Shown here in pieces: positions 1 through 5,787 of a DNA stretch of 6,458 bases. The translations under genes were made by a program, and so were the position numbers. The DNA comes from an uncultured Clostridia bacterium (GTDB lineage Bacteria > Bacillota_A > Clostridia > TANB77 > CAG-508), in NCBI GenBank assembly GCA_947594095.1, contig CANQEA010000073.1, positions 1 through 6,458 of the forward strand, read 5' to 3'. Under the pieces are notes generated by a model. It had not been told where the DNA came from. It searched no databases and saw only the letters and a program-made list of their open reading frames with translations. Position 1 is the stretch's first letter; each line of letters begins with the position of its first letter.

Positions 1-374
1 TCATTTATATAGTTTGGACTTAGGTTATTTCCCGCATATAAAATTTGTGGATATTTTCTTTGCTTTTCTGGTAACATATTGTAAAATGAACTAGTTAATG
101 CTTCAATAACAGCTCTTGCTCCTAAATAAGATCCACCAATTCCAATAACAACTAATATGTCTGATTCCTTTTTTATTTTTTTAGCTGCTTTTTTTATTCT
201 TTTCCATTCTTCTTTGTCATAGTTAATTGGTAAATCCACCCATCCTGCAAATTCGTTTTCGTCATCTGCCATACCATGTAATTTTTTGTGGATTTCTTCT
301 ACTTGCTTTTTGTATTCCATTATGCTTTTTTGCGTAACTCCACTATTTTTTAAATCTAACTCAATATTTGCCAT
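1..374 (-). CDS. pgi: Glucose-6-phosphate isomerase, N-terminal part (runs off left edge)
   Basis: This cytoplasmic glycolytic enzyme interconverts glucose-6-phosphate and fructose-6-phosphate. Only the first 124 residues are in the window and the frame is still open at position 1. The visible part carries the family signature [11 protein letters not shown] at residues 78-88, preceded by [16 protein letters not shown] at about 42-57, both typical of the roughly 450-residue Firmicute enzyme. Two in-frame ATGs exist. The one at 374 is preferred because AAGAGG at 383-388 lies 8 nt upstream, whereas the ATG at 380 would leave only 2 nt. The gene is divergent from the antitoxin remnant and has its own SigA promoter. 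The identification is firm; the rest of the gene cannot be judged. Confidence 0.95.
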   Translation of the reverse strand, partial: MANIELDLKNSGVTQKSIMEYKKQVEEIHKKLHGMADDENEFAGWVDLPINYDKEEWKRIKKAAKKIKKESDILVVIGIGGSYLGARAVIEALTSSFYNMLPEKQRKYPQILYAGNNLSPNYIN

Positions 375-390
375 AACCATTACCTCTTTT

Positions 391-409
391 CTTTAGAATT
401 TTACTAAAG
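391..409 (-). promoter_or_regulatory. Short inverted repeat at the pgi transcription start
   Basis: CTTTAG (391-396) and CTAAAG (404-409) form a perfect 6-bp inverted repeat with a 7-nt spacer. It sits immediately downstream of the pgi -10 element and overlaps the predicted start site. This could be an operator or a weak 5'-leader hairpin. At this AT content a 6-bp arm can arise by chance, so the functional reading is only inference. Confidence 0.3.
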
Positions 410-411
410 CA

Positions 412-440
412 ATTATATATAAAAATAGAAAATTTTTCAA
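412..440 (-). promoter_or_regulatory. SigA-type promoter of pgi
   Basis: Read on the minus strand there is a -35 TTGAAA (440-435), a 17-nt spacer and a perfect -10 TATAAT (417-412). Transcription would start near 405, giving a leader of about 30 nt before the preferred ATG at 374. Element quality and spacing are close to consensus. No other gene on this strand lies between it and pgi. Confidence 0.75.
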
Positions 441-472
441 TATTATTTTATAAAATCACTATTATAATATTC

Positions 473-501
473 TTGAATTGTTTTATTAAATATGTTAATA
501 T
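473..501 (+). promoter_or_regulatory. Probable extended -10 promoter of the antitoxin remnant
   Basis: A -35-like TTGAAT (473-478) is followed after 17 nt by TAATAT (496-501). A TG dinucleotide at 493-494 gives the extended -10 form TGnTAATAT. It lies upstream of a strong ribosome binding site (GAGGAG, 531-536) and the ATG at 547. The -10 matches consensus at four of six positions, so this is a moderate call. Confidence 0.45.
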
Positions 502-546
502 ACGTAGAAATAATAAAAGGAATAGTAAATGAGGAGTGTTTAAACT

Positions 547-715
547 ATGAAAACATGGGAAGAAGTTCGAAAGGGTTTTCAATTTTCAGAAAAAGAAGAA
601 ATGAAAATTCAAAAAAATATATAAAAAATATTTTATAAAATAGATAGAAAAAAAATATAAATTAACAAAAAAGGAAGAAAAACAAAATAGTGGAACTATT
701 ACTATAAAAGTGTAA
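547..715 (+). pseudogene. Decayed XRE/HigA-like antitoxin (frameshifted and truncated)
   Basis: The ATG at 547 has an excellent ribosome binding site (GAGGAG, 531-536, 10 nt away) but the frame stops at 622-624 after 25 codons. The peptide starts MKTWEEVRKGF and continues FSEKEEMKIQ, which resembles the N-terminus of HigA-type helix-turn-helix antitoxins. Beyond the stop the same frame reads YKIDRKK. After an A8 run at 648-655 the next frame reads KKYKLTKKEEKQNSG and then TITIKV before TAA at 713-715. This fits the first helices of an XRE domain (pattern LTxKE....SG). I infer an antitoxin gene damaged by a stop, a frameshift at the poly-A run and loss of its 3' half. No partner toxin frame is visible on either side. 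The 25-codon peptide could still be made. The family call rests on pattern recognition only. Confidence 0.6.
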
Positions 716-732
716 TACAATATAATTAATAT

Positions 733-762
733 AAAAAAGGCAACATAAACGTTGTCTTTTTT
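733..762. terminator. Intrinsic terminator after the antitoxin remnant
   Basis: The arms AAAAAAGGCAAC (733-744) and GTTGTCTTTTTT (751-762) pair over 12 bp with one G-U wobble and a 6-nt loop (745-750). The U-run on the plus strand follows a short GC-containing core. The A-run on the other side makes it potentially bidirectional. It would end a plus-strand transcript from the promoter at 473-501 and insulate spoIIP. Confidence 0.7.
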
Positions 763-820
763 ATTATATAGAAAACTTCTTTTATTCTTAGAAAAATAAT
801 TGAAAATTACATTATAAAAA

Positions 821-849
821 TCATATTTTGCAAAAGCCAAGAATATAAT
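821..849 (+). promoter_or_regulatory. SigE-like promoter of spoIIP
   Basis: TCATATT (821-827) matches the SigE -35 pattern KMATATT fully. After 14 nt, AATATAAT (842-849) matches the SigE -10 pattern CATACAnT at five of seven defined positions. The start would be near 856, about 55 nt before the ATG at 911. SpoIIP is SigE-controlled in Bacillus subtilis, so this assignment is plausible. TATAAT at 844-849 also resembles a vegetative -10, but no good TTGACA lies 16-18 nt upstream. Confidence 0.45.
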
Positions 850-861
850 ATTTATAGTAAT

Positions 862-881
862 CTAGGACAAGGATGTCTAAG
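862..881 (+). promoter_or_regulatory. Imperfect hairpin in the spoIIP leader
   Basis: Arms CTAGGACA (862-869) and TGTCTAAG (874-881) can pair with one G-U and one A-A mismatch around the 4-nt loop AGGA. The structure sits between the predicted start site and the ribosome binding site at 893-898. It may be a leader stem, but it is short and no role can be assigned. Confidence 0.25.
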
Positions 882-910
882 ATTTACAATAAGAGAGGAA
901 TTTGTAGAAT

Positions 911-2083
911 ATGTTTAATGTTACTGTACTAAAAATGAAAGATATTATAAAATATTTCATAGGAATGATAATAACAATATTAATTATTTTAATGATCTCA
1001 AAAGTAATAGGTAATAAAGAAAACAAAGAAGAAAAAGTTTTAAATGACATGACAAAAACAGTAACAAGTCTAACGAAGCAAAATTTGCTTAGCTGTGTAG
1101 ATACAACTATTCCTGCAGTAGAAGCATTGAATACCAAGGTAGAAATAAATAAAGAAGAACAAAAAGATGAAGAAAAGAAAATAGTAACAGAGAATCATTT
1201 TTTCGAACAATTTTTAGATACACAAATTAGTGCTATAAAAACAATAAATGAAAATACGAATACAGAAGAAAACATAGAAAAAGATAAGGAAGATAACTCA
1301 AATAATATAGAACAAGCACAAACTGGGTTAGGAACAGAAGTTATAACTCAAAATCCAATTGCAGAAAATTATAATGCACAATATGGAAAAGTAAAAATAA
1401 AAAACCAAACAGAATATAATTTAACAGAAGAAATGCTAACACCAGATGTAACAGTAGATAATAAAAATGTAATAATTTTTCACACACATAGTTGTGAAAG
1501 TTATACATCAAGTGATGCTTACCCATACACTCCAACAGGGAGCTATAGAACAACAGATTTAAACTACACAGTAACAAGGGTTGGAACAGAGTTAGAAAAT
1601 CAATTAAAACAGTATAACTTTAATGTAATACATAATACTGATTATCATGATTATCCAGCATACAATGGTTCTTACACAAGATCTCTTGAAACTGTTGAAA
1701 ATATATTAAAAGATAATCCATCTGATATAATTATAGATTTGCATAGAGATGCAATTGGAAGCAGAAGCGATTATGCTCCAATTGTAAAAATTGGAGAAAA
1801 TGATGTTGCAGCACAAATTATGTTTGTTATTGGGACAAATGATGGAGGACTATGGCACCCAAATTGGAATCAAAACCTAAAATTTGCAATTAAAGTACAA
1901 GAAAAAGCAGAAGAAATGTACCCAGGACTTTTTAAACCAATAATGTTAACTACTTCTAGGTATAATCAGCATACAGGAAAATTTGCTAATATAATTGAAG
2001 TAGGTGCAACTGGAAATACTTTAGAACAATGTTTGACTAGTATGAAATATTTTGCAAAAGTAATGGATGAAATAAGCAAGTAA
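911..2083 (+). CDS. spoIIP: Stage II sporulation protein P (SpoIIP), engulfment peptidoglycan hydrolase
   Basis: SpoIIP is the membrane-anchored amidase/endopeptidase that, with SpoIID and SpoIIM, degrades septal peptidoglycan so that the mother cell can engulf the forespore. The 390-residue protein is close to the usual length. One membrane helix lies at about 13-33. A Lys/Glu/Asn-rich linker runs from about 35 to 165 and the catalytic domain from about 183 to 389. Family motifs are IIFHTHSCESYT (188-199), DLHRDAIG (276-283), the VIGTNDGGLWHPNW block (306-319), RYNQ (350-353) and IIEVGATGNTLEQ (361-373). H191, H278 and E363 fit the metal-binding positions. The ATG at 911 follows AGAGG (894-898) with a long 12-nt spacing. 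An internal ATG at 935 has no ribosome binding site. The gene stands alone; the gpr gene often found before spoIIP is not here. Confidence 0.95.
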   Translation: MFNVTVLKMKDIIKYFIGMIITILIILMISKVIGNKENKEEKVLNDMTKTVTSLTKQNLLSCVDTTIPAVEALNTKVEINKEEQKDEEKKIVTENHFFEQFLDTQISAIKTINENTNTEENIEKDKEDNSNNIEQAQTGLGTEVITQNPIAENYNAQYGKVKIKNQTEYNLTEEMLTPDVTVDNKNVIIFHTHSCESYTSSDAYPYTPTGSYRTTDLNYTVTRVGTELENQLKQYNFNVIHNTDYHDYPAYNGSYTRSLETVENILKDNPSDIIIDLHRDAIGSRSDYAPIVKIGENDVAAQIMFVIGTNDGGLWHPNWNQNLKFAIKVQEKAEEMYPGLFKPIMLTTSRYNQHTGKFANIIEVGATGNTLEQCLTSMKYFAKVMDEISK

Positions 2084-2088
2084 AAAGT

Positions 2089-2124
2089 ATAACAACACAT
2101 TCGCATATTGGAATGTGTTGTTAT
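2089..2124. terminator. Bidirectional terminator between convergent genes
   Basis: AACAACACATTC (2091-2102) and GAATGTGTTGTT (2111-2122) pair perfectly over 12 bp, extended to 14 bp by the flanking A-T and T-A pairs at 2089-2090 and 2123-2124. The loop is 8 nt (2103-2110). It begins 6 nt after the spoIIP stop and is followed by TTTTAAA on the plus strand. On the minus strand the hairpin is followed by ACTTTTTAC, so it also ends the membrane-protein gene at 2151-2492. Confidence 0.8.
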
Positions 2125-2150
2125 TTTAAATATTTACTACTCTATGTTTA

Positions 2151-2492
2151 TTATACATTTTTCCAGAACCAGTCTAAGCTGTTATCTAAACTTTTCTTTC
2201 CTGTTGTTCTTGCTTCTATATCATCTACCCATAAATAAGCAAAAAATGATACAAGAACAAATAAAAAATCAATTGCTATACTCATTGATAATGCTCCACT
2301 AATAGAAGCAAATTGGTCTGCTAGAGTTAGTCTTTGAACTACGTGAGTAACTAGTAATATTAGAAAAGCAAATAAAGGTATTGCTGATACATAGCTTTTC
2401 TTTACTTCTTGTGCTAAAAATATTAAAAGCGCTGTTGCTATAGTAACTAATAATAATGTAATTAAGTTTGTCATATCTACAAAAAATATCAT
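2151..2492 (-). CDS. Small three-helix membrane protein of unknown function
   Basis: I do not recognise this 113-residue protein. Three hydrophobic segments are visible at about 8-27, 34-52 and 67-89. The loop between the first two carries two lysines (QEVKKS, 28-33). The third is followed by a charged tail, DDIEARTTGKK (90-100) then a tryptophan-containing end (DWFWKN). By the positive-inside rule the N-terminus would be outside and the C-terminus in the cytoplasm. The ATG at 2492 follows GGGGGA (2504-2499) at about 7 nt, a good ribosome binding site, and the frame has coding character throughout. The gene has its own promoter at 2529-2557, lies 152 bp downstream of glmM, and converges on spoIIP. 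Read-through from glmM is possible since no terminator separates them. It may be a membrane accessory of the polysaccharide operon, but that is speculation. Confidence 0.75.
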   Translation of the reverse strand: MIFFVDMTNLITLLLVTIATALLIFLAQEVKKSYVSAIPLFAFLILLVTHVVQRLTLADQFASISGALSMSIAIDFLFVLVSFFAYLWVDDIEARTTGKKSLDNSLDWFWKNV

Positions 2493-2528
2493 TGGTAATC
2501 CCCCATTCTCTTTTGTTTATTCATTAAT

Positions 2529-2557
2529 ATGATATCACTATGTAAAATTTTTATCAA
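2529..2557 (-). promoter_or_regulatory. SigA-type promoter of the small membrane protein gene
   Basis: Read on the minus strand: TTGATA (2557-2552), 17-nt spacer, TATCAT (2534-2529). Each hexamer matches consensus at five of six positions. The start would be near 2522, about 30 nt before the ATG at 2492. Confidence 0.6.
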
Positions 2558-2568
2558 TATATTTTATA

Positions 2569-2595
2569 TTACATTTGGATTACAGTTTTGTTACA
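2569..2595. promoter_or_regulatory. Three TTACA direct repeats at exact 11-bp spacing
   Basis: TTACA occurs at 2569-2573, 2580-2584 and 2591-2595, so each copy starts exactly 11 bp after the last. The array ends 12 bp upstream of the -35 of the membrane-protein promoter, placing it at about -47 to -75, an activator position. OmpR/PhoB-family response regulators bind such tandem repeats; the Bacillus PhoP box is TTHACA-like with about 5-nt gaps. Assignment to a specific regulator is inference. Confidence 0.4.
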
Positions 2596-2644
2596 AGTTG
2601 CAATTTTAATATTATTTACTGCATTGTTTTGGTTTTATATAATA

Positions 2645-4009
2645 TTATTTTAATTTTTTTTCAATTAAATCTGCTACTTCTTTTGCTTTTTTAGTTATAT
2701 ATTCTTGTTCTTCCCCTTCTATCATGACTCTAACTAATGGTTCTGTTCCAGAAGGTCTAATTAACACTCTTCCATTTCCAGCAAATTCTTTTTCTAGTTT
2801 TTCAATTGCTTGTTTAATTTCTTCATCTTTTTCGTAGTCATATTTTTTATCTGTATTGACTTTTGCATTTACAAGCACTTGTGGATATAATTTAACAGTA
2901 TTTCCTAATTCTGATGCTTTTGCTCCTTCTTCCAAAATGGATTTTATAAGCATTAAAGATGTAAGTATTCCATCCCCTGTTGGATTATAGTCTAATAAAA
3001 TAACATGACCAGATTGTTCTCCTCCTAAGTTAAATCCATCTTTTAACATTTCTTCTAGCACATATCTGTCTCCTACTTTTGTTTGAATAAGCTCTAGCCC
3101 GTTGTCTCTTGTGTATTTGTTTAGACCTAAATTGCTCATAACTGTTGCAACTATTGTATCCTTACTAAGTTTTCCCTTTTTTCTTAAACTGTTTGATATT
3201 ATAGCTAGAATTTTATCTCCATCAATCTCTTTGCCGTTTTCATCTATAGCTAAACATCTATCTCCATCTCCATCATATGCTATTCCTAAACTTAGTTTAT
3301 TTTCTATAACAAATTTCTTTAATCCTTCTAAATGAGTAGAACCACAATTATCATTTATATTAATGCCATCCGGATTATTGTTTATTATTTTATATTTGAT
3401 TCCTAATGTTTTAAAAACTTTTTCTGCAACTTTGTATGTTGCACCATTTGCTACATCAATGCCTACTACAAAGTTATCTCTTCTTAGTTTTTCGAAGTCA
3501 TCATCAAAGTTTTTTCTAAAGAAATACACATATTCTTCTATTAATTCTGGTGTATATTCAGATACCCCAATTTTATCATTTACAGCAGATAACTCATTTA
3601 ATTTACCAGACTCCATAACCTCTTCTATTTCTTCTTCTAGACTGTCTGGTATTTTCATTCCTTTATTACTAAAATATTTAATTCCATTGAATTCGTATGT
3701 ATTGTGTGATGCAGAAATTACAACACTTGCATCTGCATTTAATTTTCTTGTTAAATATGCAACTGCTGGTGTTGGCAAAACTCCTAATAATTTAACATTT
3801 GCACCATAGCTTAAAAAACCTGATACCATTGCACTCTCTATTAATGTTCCAGATATCCTTGTATCTCTACCAATTAAAATTGTTGGTGAATGATCTGTGT
3901 GCTTTGATAAAACATATGCTCCTGCCTTTGCTACACGATACACAAGTTCTGGCGATAATTCTGTATTTGCAATTCTTCTTATTCCATCTGTTCCAAAATA
4001 TTTTCTCAT
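2645..4009 (-). CDS. glmM: Phosphoglucosamine mutase GlmM
   Basis: GlmM converts glucosamine-6-phosphate to glucosamine-1-phosphate, the step before GlmU makes UDP-GlcNAc for peptidoglycan and surface polysaccharide. The 454-residue length fits the family (about 445-455). The start MRKYFGTDGIR is diagnostic. The phosphoserine loop VISASHN has catalytic S101; the metal loop YDGDGDR gives D246, D248 and D250; GGEQSGH (329-335) is the sugar-specificity loop; RPSGTEP (418-424) binds phosphate. The residue after ASHN is Thr (ASHNTYEFNGIK) rather than the common Pro. The ATG at 4009 follows AAAGGA (4024-4019) by 9 nt. It is the last gene of the polysaccharide-control operon, 22 nt after the phosphatase. 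No clear terminator follows. In many Firmicutes glmM instead follows cdaA-cdaR, so this context is notable. Confidence 0.96.
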   Translation of the reverse strand: MRKYFGTDGIRRIANTELSPELVYRVAKAGAYVLSKHTDHSPTILIGRDTRISGTLIESAMVSGFLSYGANVKLLGVLPTPAVAYLTRKLNADASVVISASHNTYEFNGIKYFSNKGMKIPDSLEEEIEEVMESGKLNELSAVNDKIGVSEYTPELIEEYVYFFRKNFDDDFEKLRRDNFVVGIDVANGATYKVAEKVFKTLGIKYKIINNNPDGININDNCGSTHLEGLKKFVIENKLSLGIAYDGDGDRCLAIDENGKEIDGDKILAIISNSLRKKGKLSKDTIVATVMSNLGLNKYTRDNGLELIQTKVGDRYVLEEMLKDGFNLGGEQSGHVILLDYNPTGDGILTSLMLIKSILEEGAKASELGNTVKLYPQVLVNAKVNTDKKYDYEKDEEIKQAIEKLEKEFAGNGRVLIRPSGTEPLVRVMIEGEEQEYITKKAKEVADLIEKKLK

Positions 4010-4031
4010 AAAACATTTTCCTTTCTAGCAA

Positions 4032-4811
4032 TTATTTTGTTTTTAAAATCCACTTTTCTTTTAAAGTAAATTCCATTTTCTTTGGCAAATCTATATCAAT
4101 TCTTTTGTTTTCTAATACAAACTTTGGATTAATTGTAGTTAATTCTTCTAACTTTTCTTCCCCAATAATATTTTCAATTTCTTTTAATGCTTTTTGTATT
4201 TGTGGATATACTGTTTTTTCTTTATGTACATCCGATCCTAAAAAATGTATCATATCATTTTTTAAAAATTTTTTAACAAGTATTTGCGCTTTTTCTCCAT
4301 ATTTACCTAAAATACTTGTATAGTTTGCTTGCATTAAAACACCTTTTTCTATTAATTCATAAATTAATGATGGGTCTTTTTGAACAAAAGTGTATCTTTC
4401 TGGATGCGCTAAAATTGGTATTAGCTTATGACCCAACATTTCATATACAATGTCATATAAGTTCATAGGTTCTGCATTTAAGGGCATTTCAAATAAAACA
4501 TAATTTGTGTTATTTATTGTAGATGCTCTTTTTGTTTCTAACAAATTAATAATATTATCTGATAAATACACTTCATTTGCTGTATATAATTTTATATCAA
4601 TATTTTGCTCAGGTAATTTTTCATTTAAAGCATTAACCCATACTTCTATTTCTGCTTTTTTTACTTCATAATATCCTTCCATAAAATGAGAAGTTGTAAC
4701 AATTGCATCAAATCCGGTGTCTTTTGCTTCTTGTATTAAGTTAAATGTTTCTTCAACACTTTTTGCACCATCATCTACATTTGGTAAAATATGAGAATGA
4801 AAATCTATCAT
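4032..4811 (-). CDS. PHP-family protein tyrosine phosphatase, CpsB/YwqE type
   Basis: This is the manganese-dependent phosphatase that removes phosphate from the C-terminal tyrosines of the BY-kinase, resetting its cycle in capsule/exopolysaccharide synthesis. The 259 residues match the family length (about 245-260). Metal-site motifs appear in order: DFHSH (H5, H7), VDDGAKS (D14), TTSHF (H42), TANEVYL (E80), LFEMP (E108), LAHPERY (H136) and LGSDVH (D194, H196), so the catalytic site looks complete. The ATG at 4811 follows AAAGGA (4823-4818) by 6 nt. It begins 16 nt after the kinase stop and is followed 22 nt later by glmM, so co-transcription with its substrate kinase is very likely. The C-terminal part beyond about residue 240 is basic and variable. 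The gene name depends on locus convention (cpsB, capC, ywqE), so none is assigned. Confidence 0.93.
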   Translation of the reverse strand: MIDFHSHILPNVDDGAKSVEETFNLIQEAKDTGFDAIVTTSHFMEGYYEVKKAEIEVWVNALNEKLPEQNIDIKLYTANEVYLSDNIINLLETKRASTINNTNYVLFEMPLNAEPMNLYDIVYEMLGHKLIPILAHPERYTFVQKDPSLIYELIEKGVLMQANYTSILGKYGEKAQILVKKFLKNDMIHFLGSDVHKEKTVYPQIQKALKEIENIIGEEKLEELTTINPKFVLENKRIDIDLPKKMEFTLKEKWILKTK

Positions 4812-4827
4812 AGCAATTCCTTTCTTT

Positions 4828-5787
4828 TTATTTTTTTGGTTTACCTAAATAGTCATTTATTTGATTTAGTATGTCTTGTGTTCTTTCTGCTGAAATTTCT
4901 TCTGCATTTTCTATTTGTATTTTATTTTGGAATGCTTTTGGTATTTCGCTTTGCTCTGGATTGTTTACTTCTTGTTTTGGTTTAACAGTTTCTTTTAGTT
5001 TTAAATCTGCTTGATTATTATTTTTTACAACTACACTTTGTTGTTTTTTATTTTTTGAACTTGATTTTCCAGAAGTTTTACCTATTTTGCTTGATGAGCT
5101 ATAATAATAACTTTGATTATATTTCTTTGATGTAATTGGCATTTTATTTATAACAACACCTGCTAGGTTCCCGCCAACATTTTGTATATTTTTAATTACT
5201 CTATTTAAAGCGTCTTTTTTTGTGTACTTATGTGCAGTGACAACTACTGTTGAATCTGCAAGTCTTGATAAAATAATAGAATCTGCAACTAATTCACAAG
5301 GTGTTCCATCTATTATTACTATATCACAAACAGTTTTTAATTTTTCTAACATATTAATCATTTGAGCAGAAACTAATAATTCTGATGGGTTTGGTGGAAC
5401 ATTTCCAGCAGCCATTAGGTATAAATTTTCTACTTCTGTTTCTTGAATATAATCTGCTAAATCTAATGTTTCTTTATCATCTTCATCTAAATCTATTCCT
5501 GATAAATAGTTTGAAAGACCTGGCTTTGGTGATACACCAAATATTGCATATTGTCTTCCTTTTCTCATATCTGCGTCAATTAAAATTACTTTTTTCCCTG
5601 CTTGTGCAAATGTAACTGCCAAGTTTGATGCTGTCCAACTTTTTCCTTCTGATGGAAAAGTTGATGTAATTAAAAGTGTTTTCATTTTTTTGCTTGTATT
5701 CATAAATTGTATATTTGTTCTTAATGTTCTAAAAATTTCCGAAATTGGAGATTTTGGGTCTTTGTGTACTATAACTTCTTTTCTCAT
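4828..5787 (-). CDS. Bacterial tyrosine kinase (BY-kinase, CpsD/YwqD type) with long C-terminal tail
   Basis: This is a cytoplasmic P-loop autokinase that works with the membrane adaptor encoded just upstream to control polysaccharide export and length. Visible elements: the EX2RX2R oligomerisation motif E17-R20-R23 (EIFRTLRTNIQF), Walker A TFPSEGKSW (43-51, K49), Walker A' VILIDADMRKG (67-77), Walker B VIIDGTPC (157-164) and VVINKM (211-216). The tyrosine cluster is sparse: Y223 and Y227-Y229 in YNQSYYY. In typical members a Tyr-rich cluster ends the protein at about 225-250 residues. Here about 90 more follow: a Ser/Lys tract (230-250), a Gln/Asn/Pro-rich stretch and a final likely helix (about 293-315). 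The ATG at 5787 overlaps the adaptor stop (TAATG) and follows GGAGG (5801-5797) by 9 nt. Kinase identity is firm; the role of the tail is unknown. Confidence 0.93.
   Translation of the reverse strand: MRKEVIVHKDPKSPISEIFRTLRTNIQFMNTSKKMKTLLITSTFPSEGKSWTASNLAVTFAQAGKKVILIDADMRKGRQYAIFGVSPKPGLSNYLSGIDLDEDDKETLDLADYIQETEVENLYLMAAGNVPPNPSELLVSAQMINMLEKLKTVCDIVIIDGTPCELVADSIILSRLADSTVVVTAHKYTKKDALNRVIKNIQNVGGNLAGVVINKMPITSKKYNQSYYYSSSSKIGKTSGKSSSKNKKQQSVVVKNNNQADLKLKETVKPKQEVNNPEQSEIPKAFQNKIQIENAEEISAERTQDILNQINDYLGKPKK

Noticed and set aside
157..164. BY-kinase Walker B variant, residues 157-164 of the protein encoded at 4828-5787 (DGTPC in place of DTPPV)
   Set aside because: The spacing to the following conserved Asp is unchanged and the key Asp is kept, so it looks like ordinary family variation rather than an inactive kinase. 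The coordinates here are residue numbers.
439..471. 8-bp inverted repeat AATATTAT / ATAATATT in the divergent intergenic region
   Set aside because: Arms consist only of A and T in very AT-rich DNA, so chance occurrence is likely.
586..840. An 84-residue minus-strand frame rich in Phe, Tyr and Ile
   Set aside because: Low-complexity translation of AT-rich DNA that crosses the terminator and the antitoxin remnant; no ribosome binding site or recognisable motif.
2108..2302. Plus-strand frame after spoIIP
   Set aside because: It starts inside the terminator hairpin and lies antisense to the small membrane protein gene, which has much better start signals.
2600..2644. Possible terminator after glmM on the minus strand
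   Set aside because: Only short AT palindromes such as TAATATTA are present; there is no GC-containing stem followed by a U-run.
3102..4011. Three plus-strand frames inside glmM
   Set aside because: Antisense shadows of a clearly conserved gene, rich in Leu/Ser/Phe as expected from reverse translation, with no ribosome binding sites.
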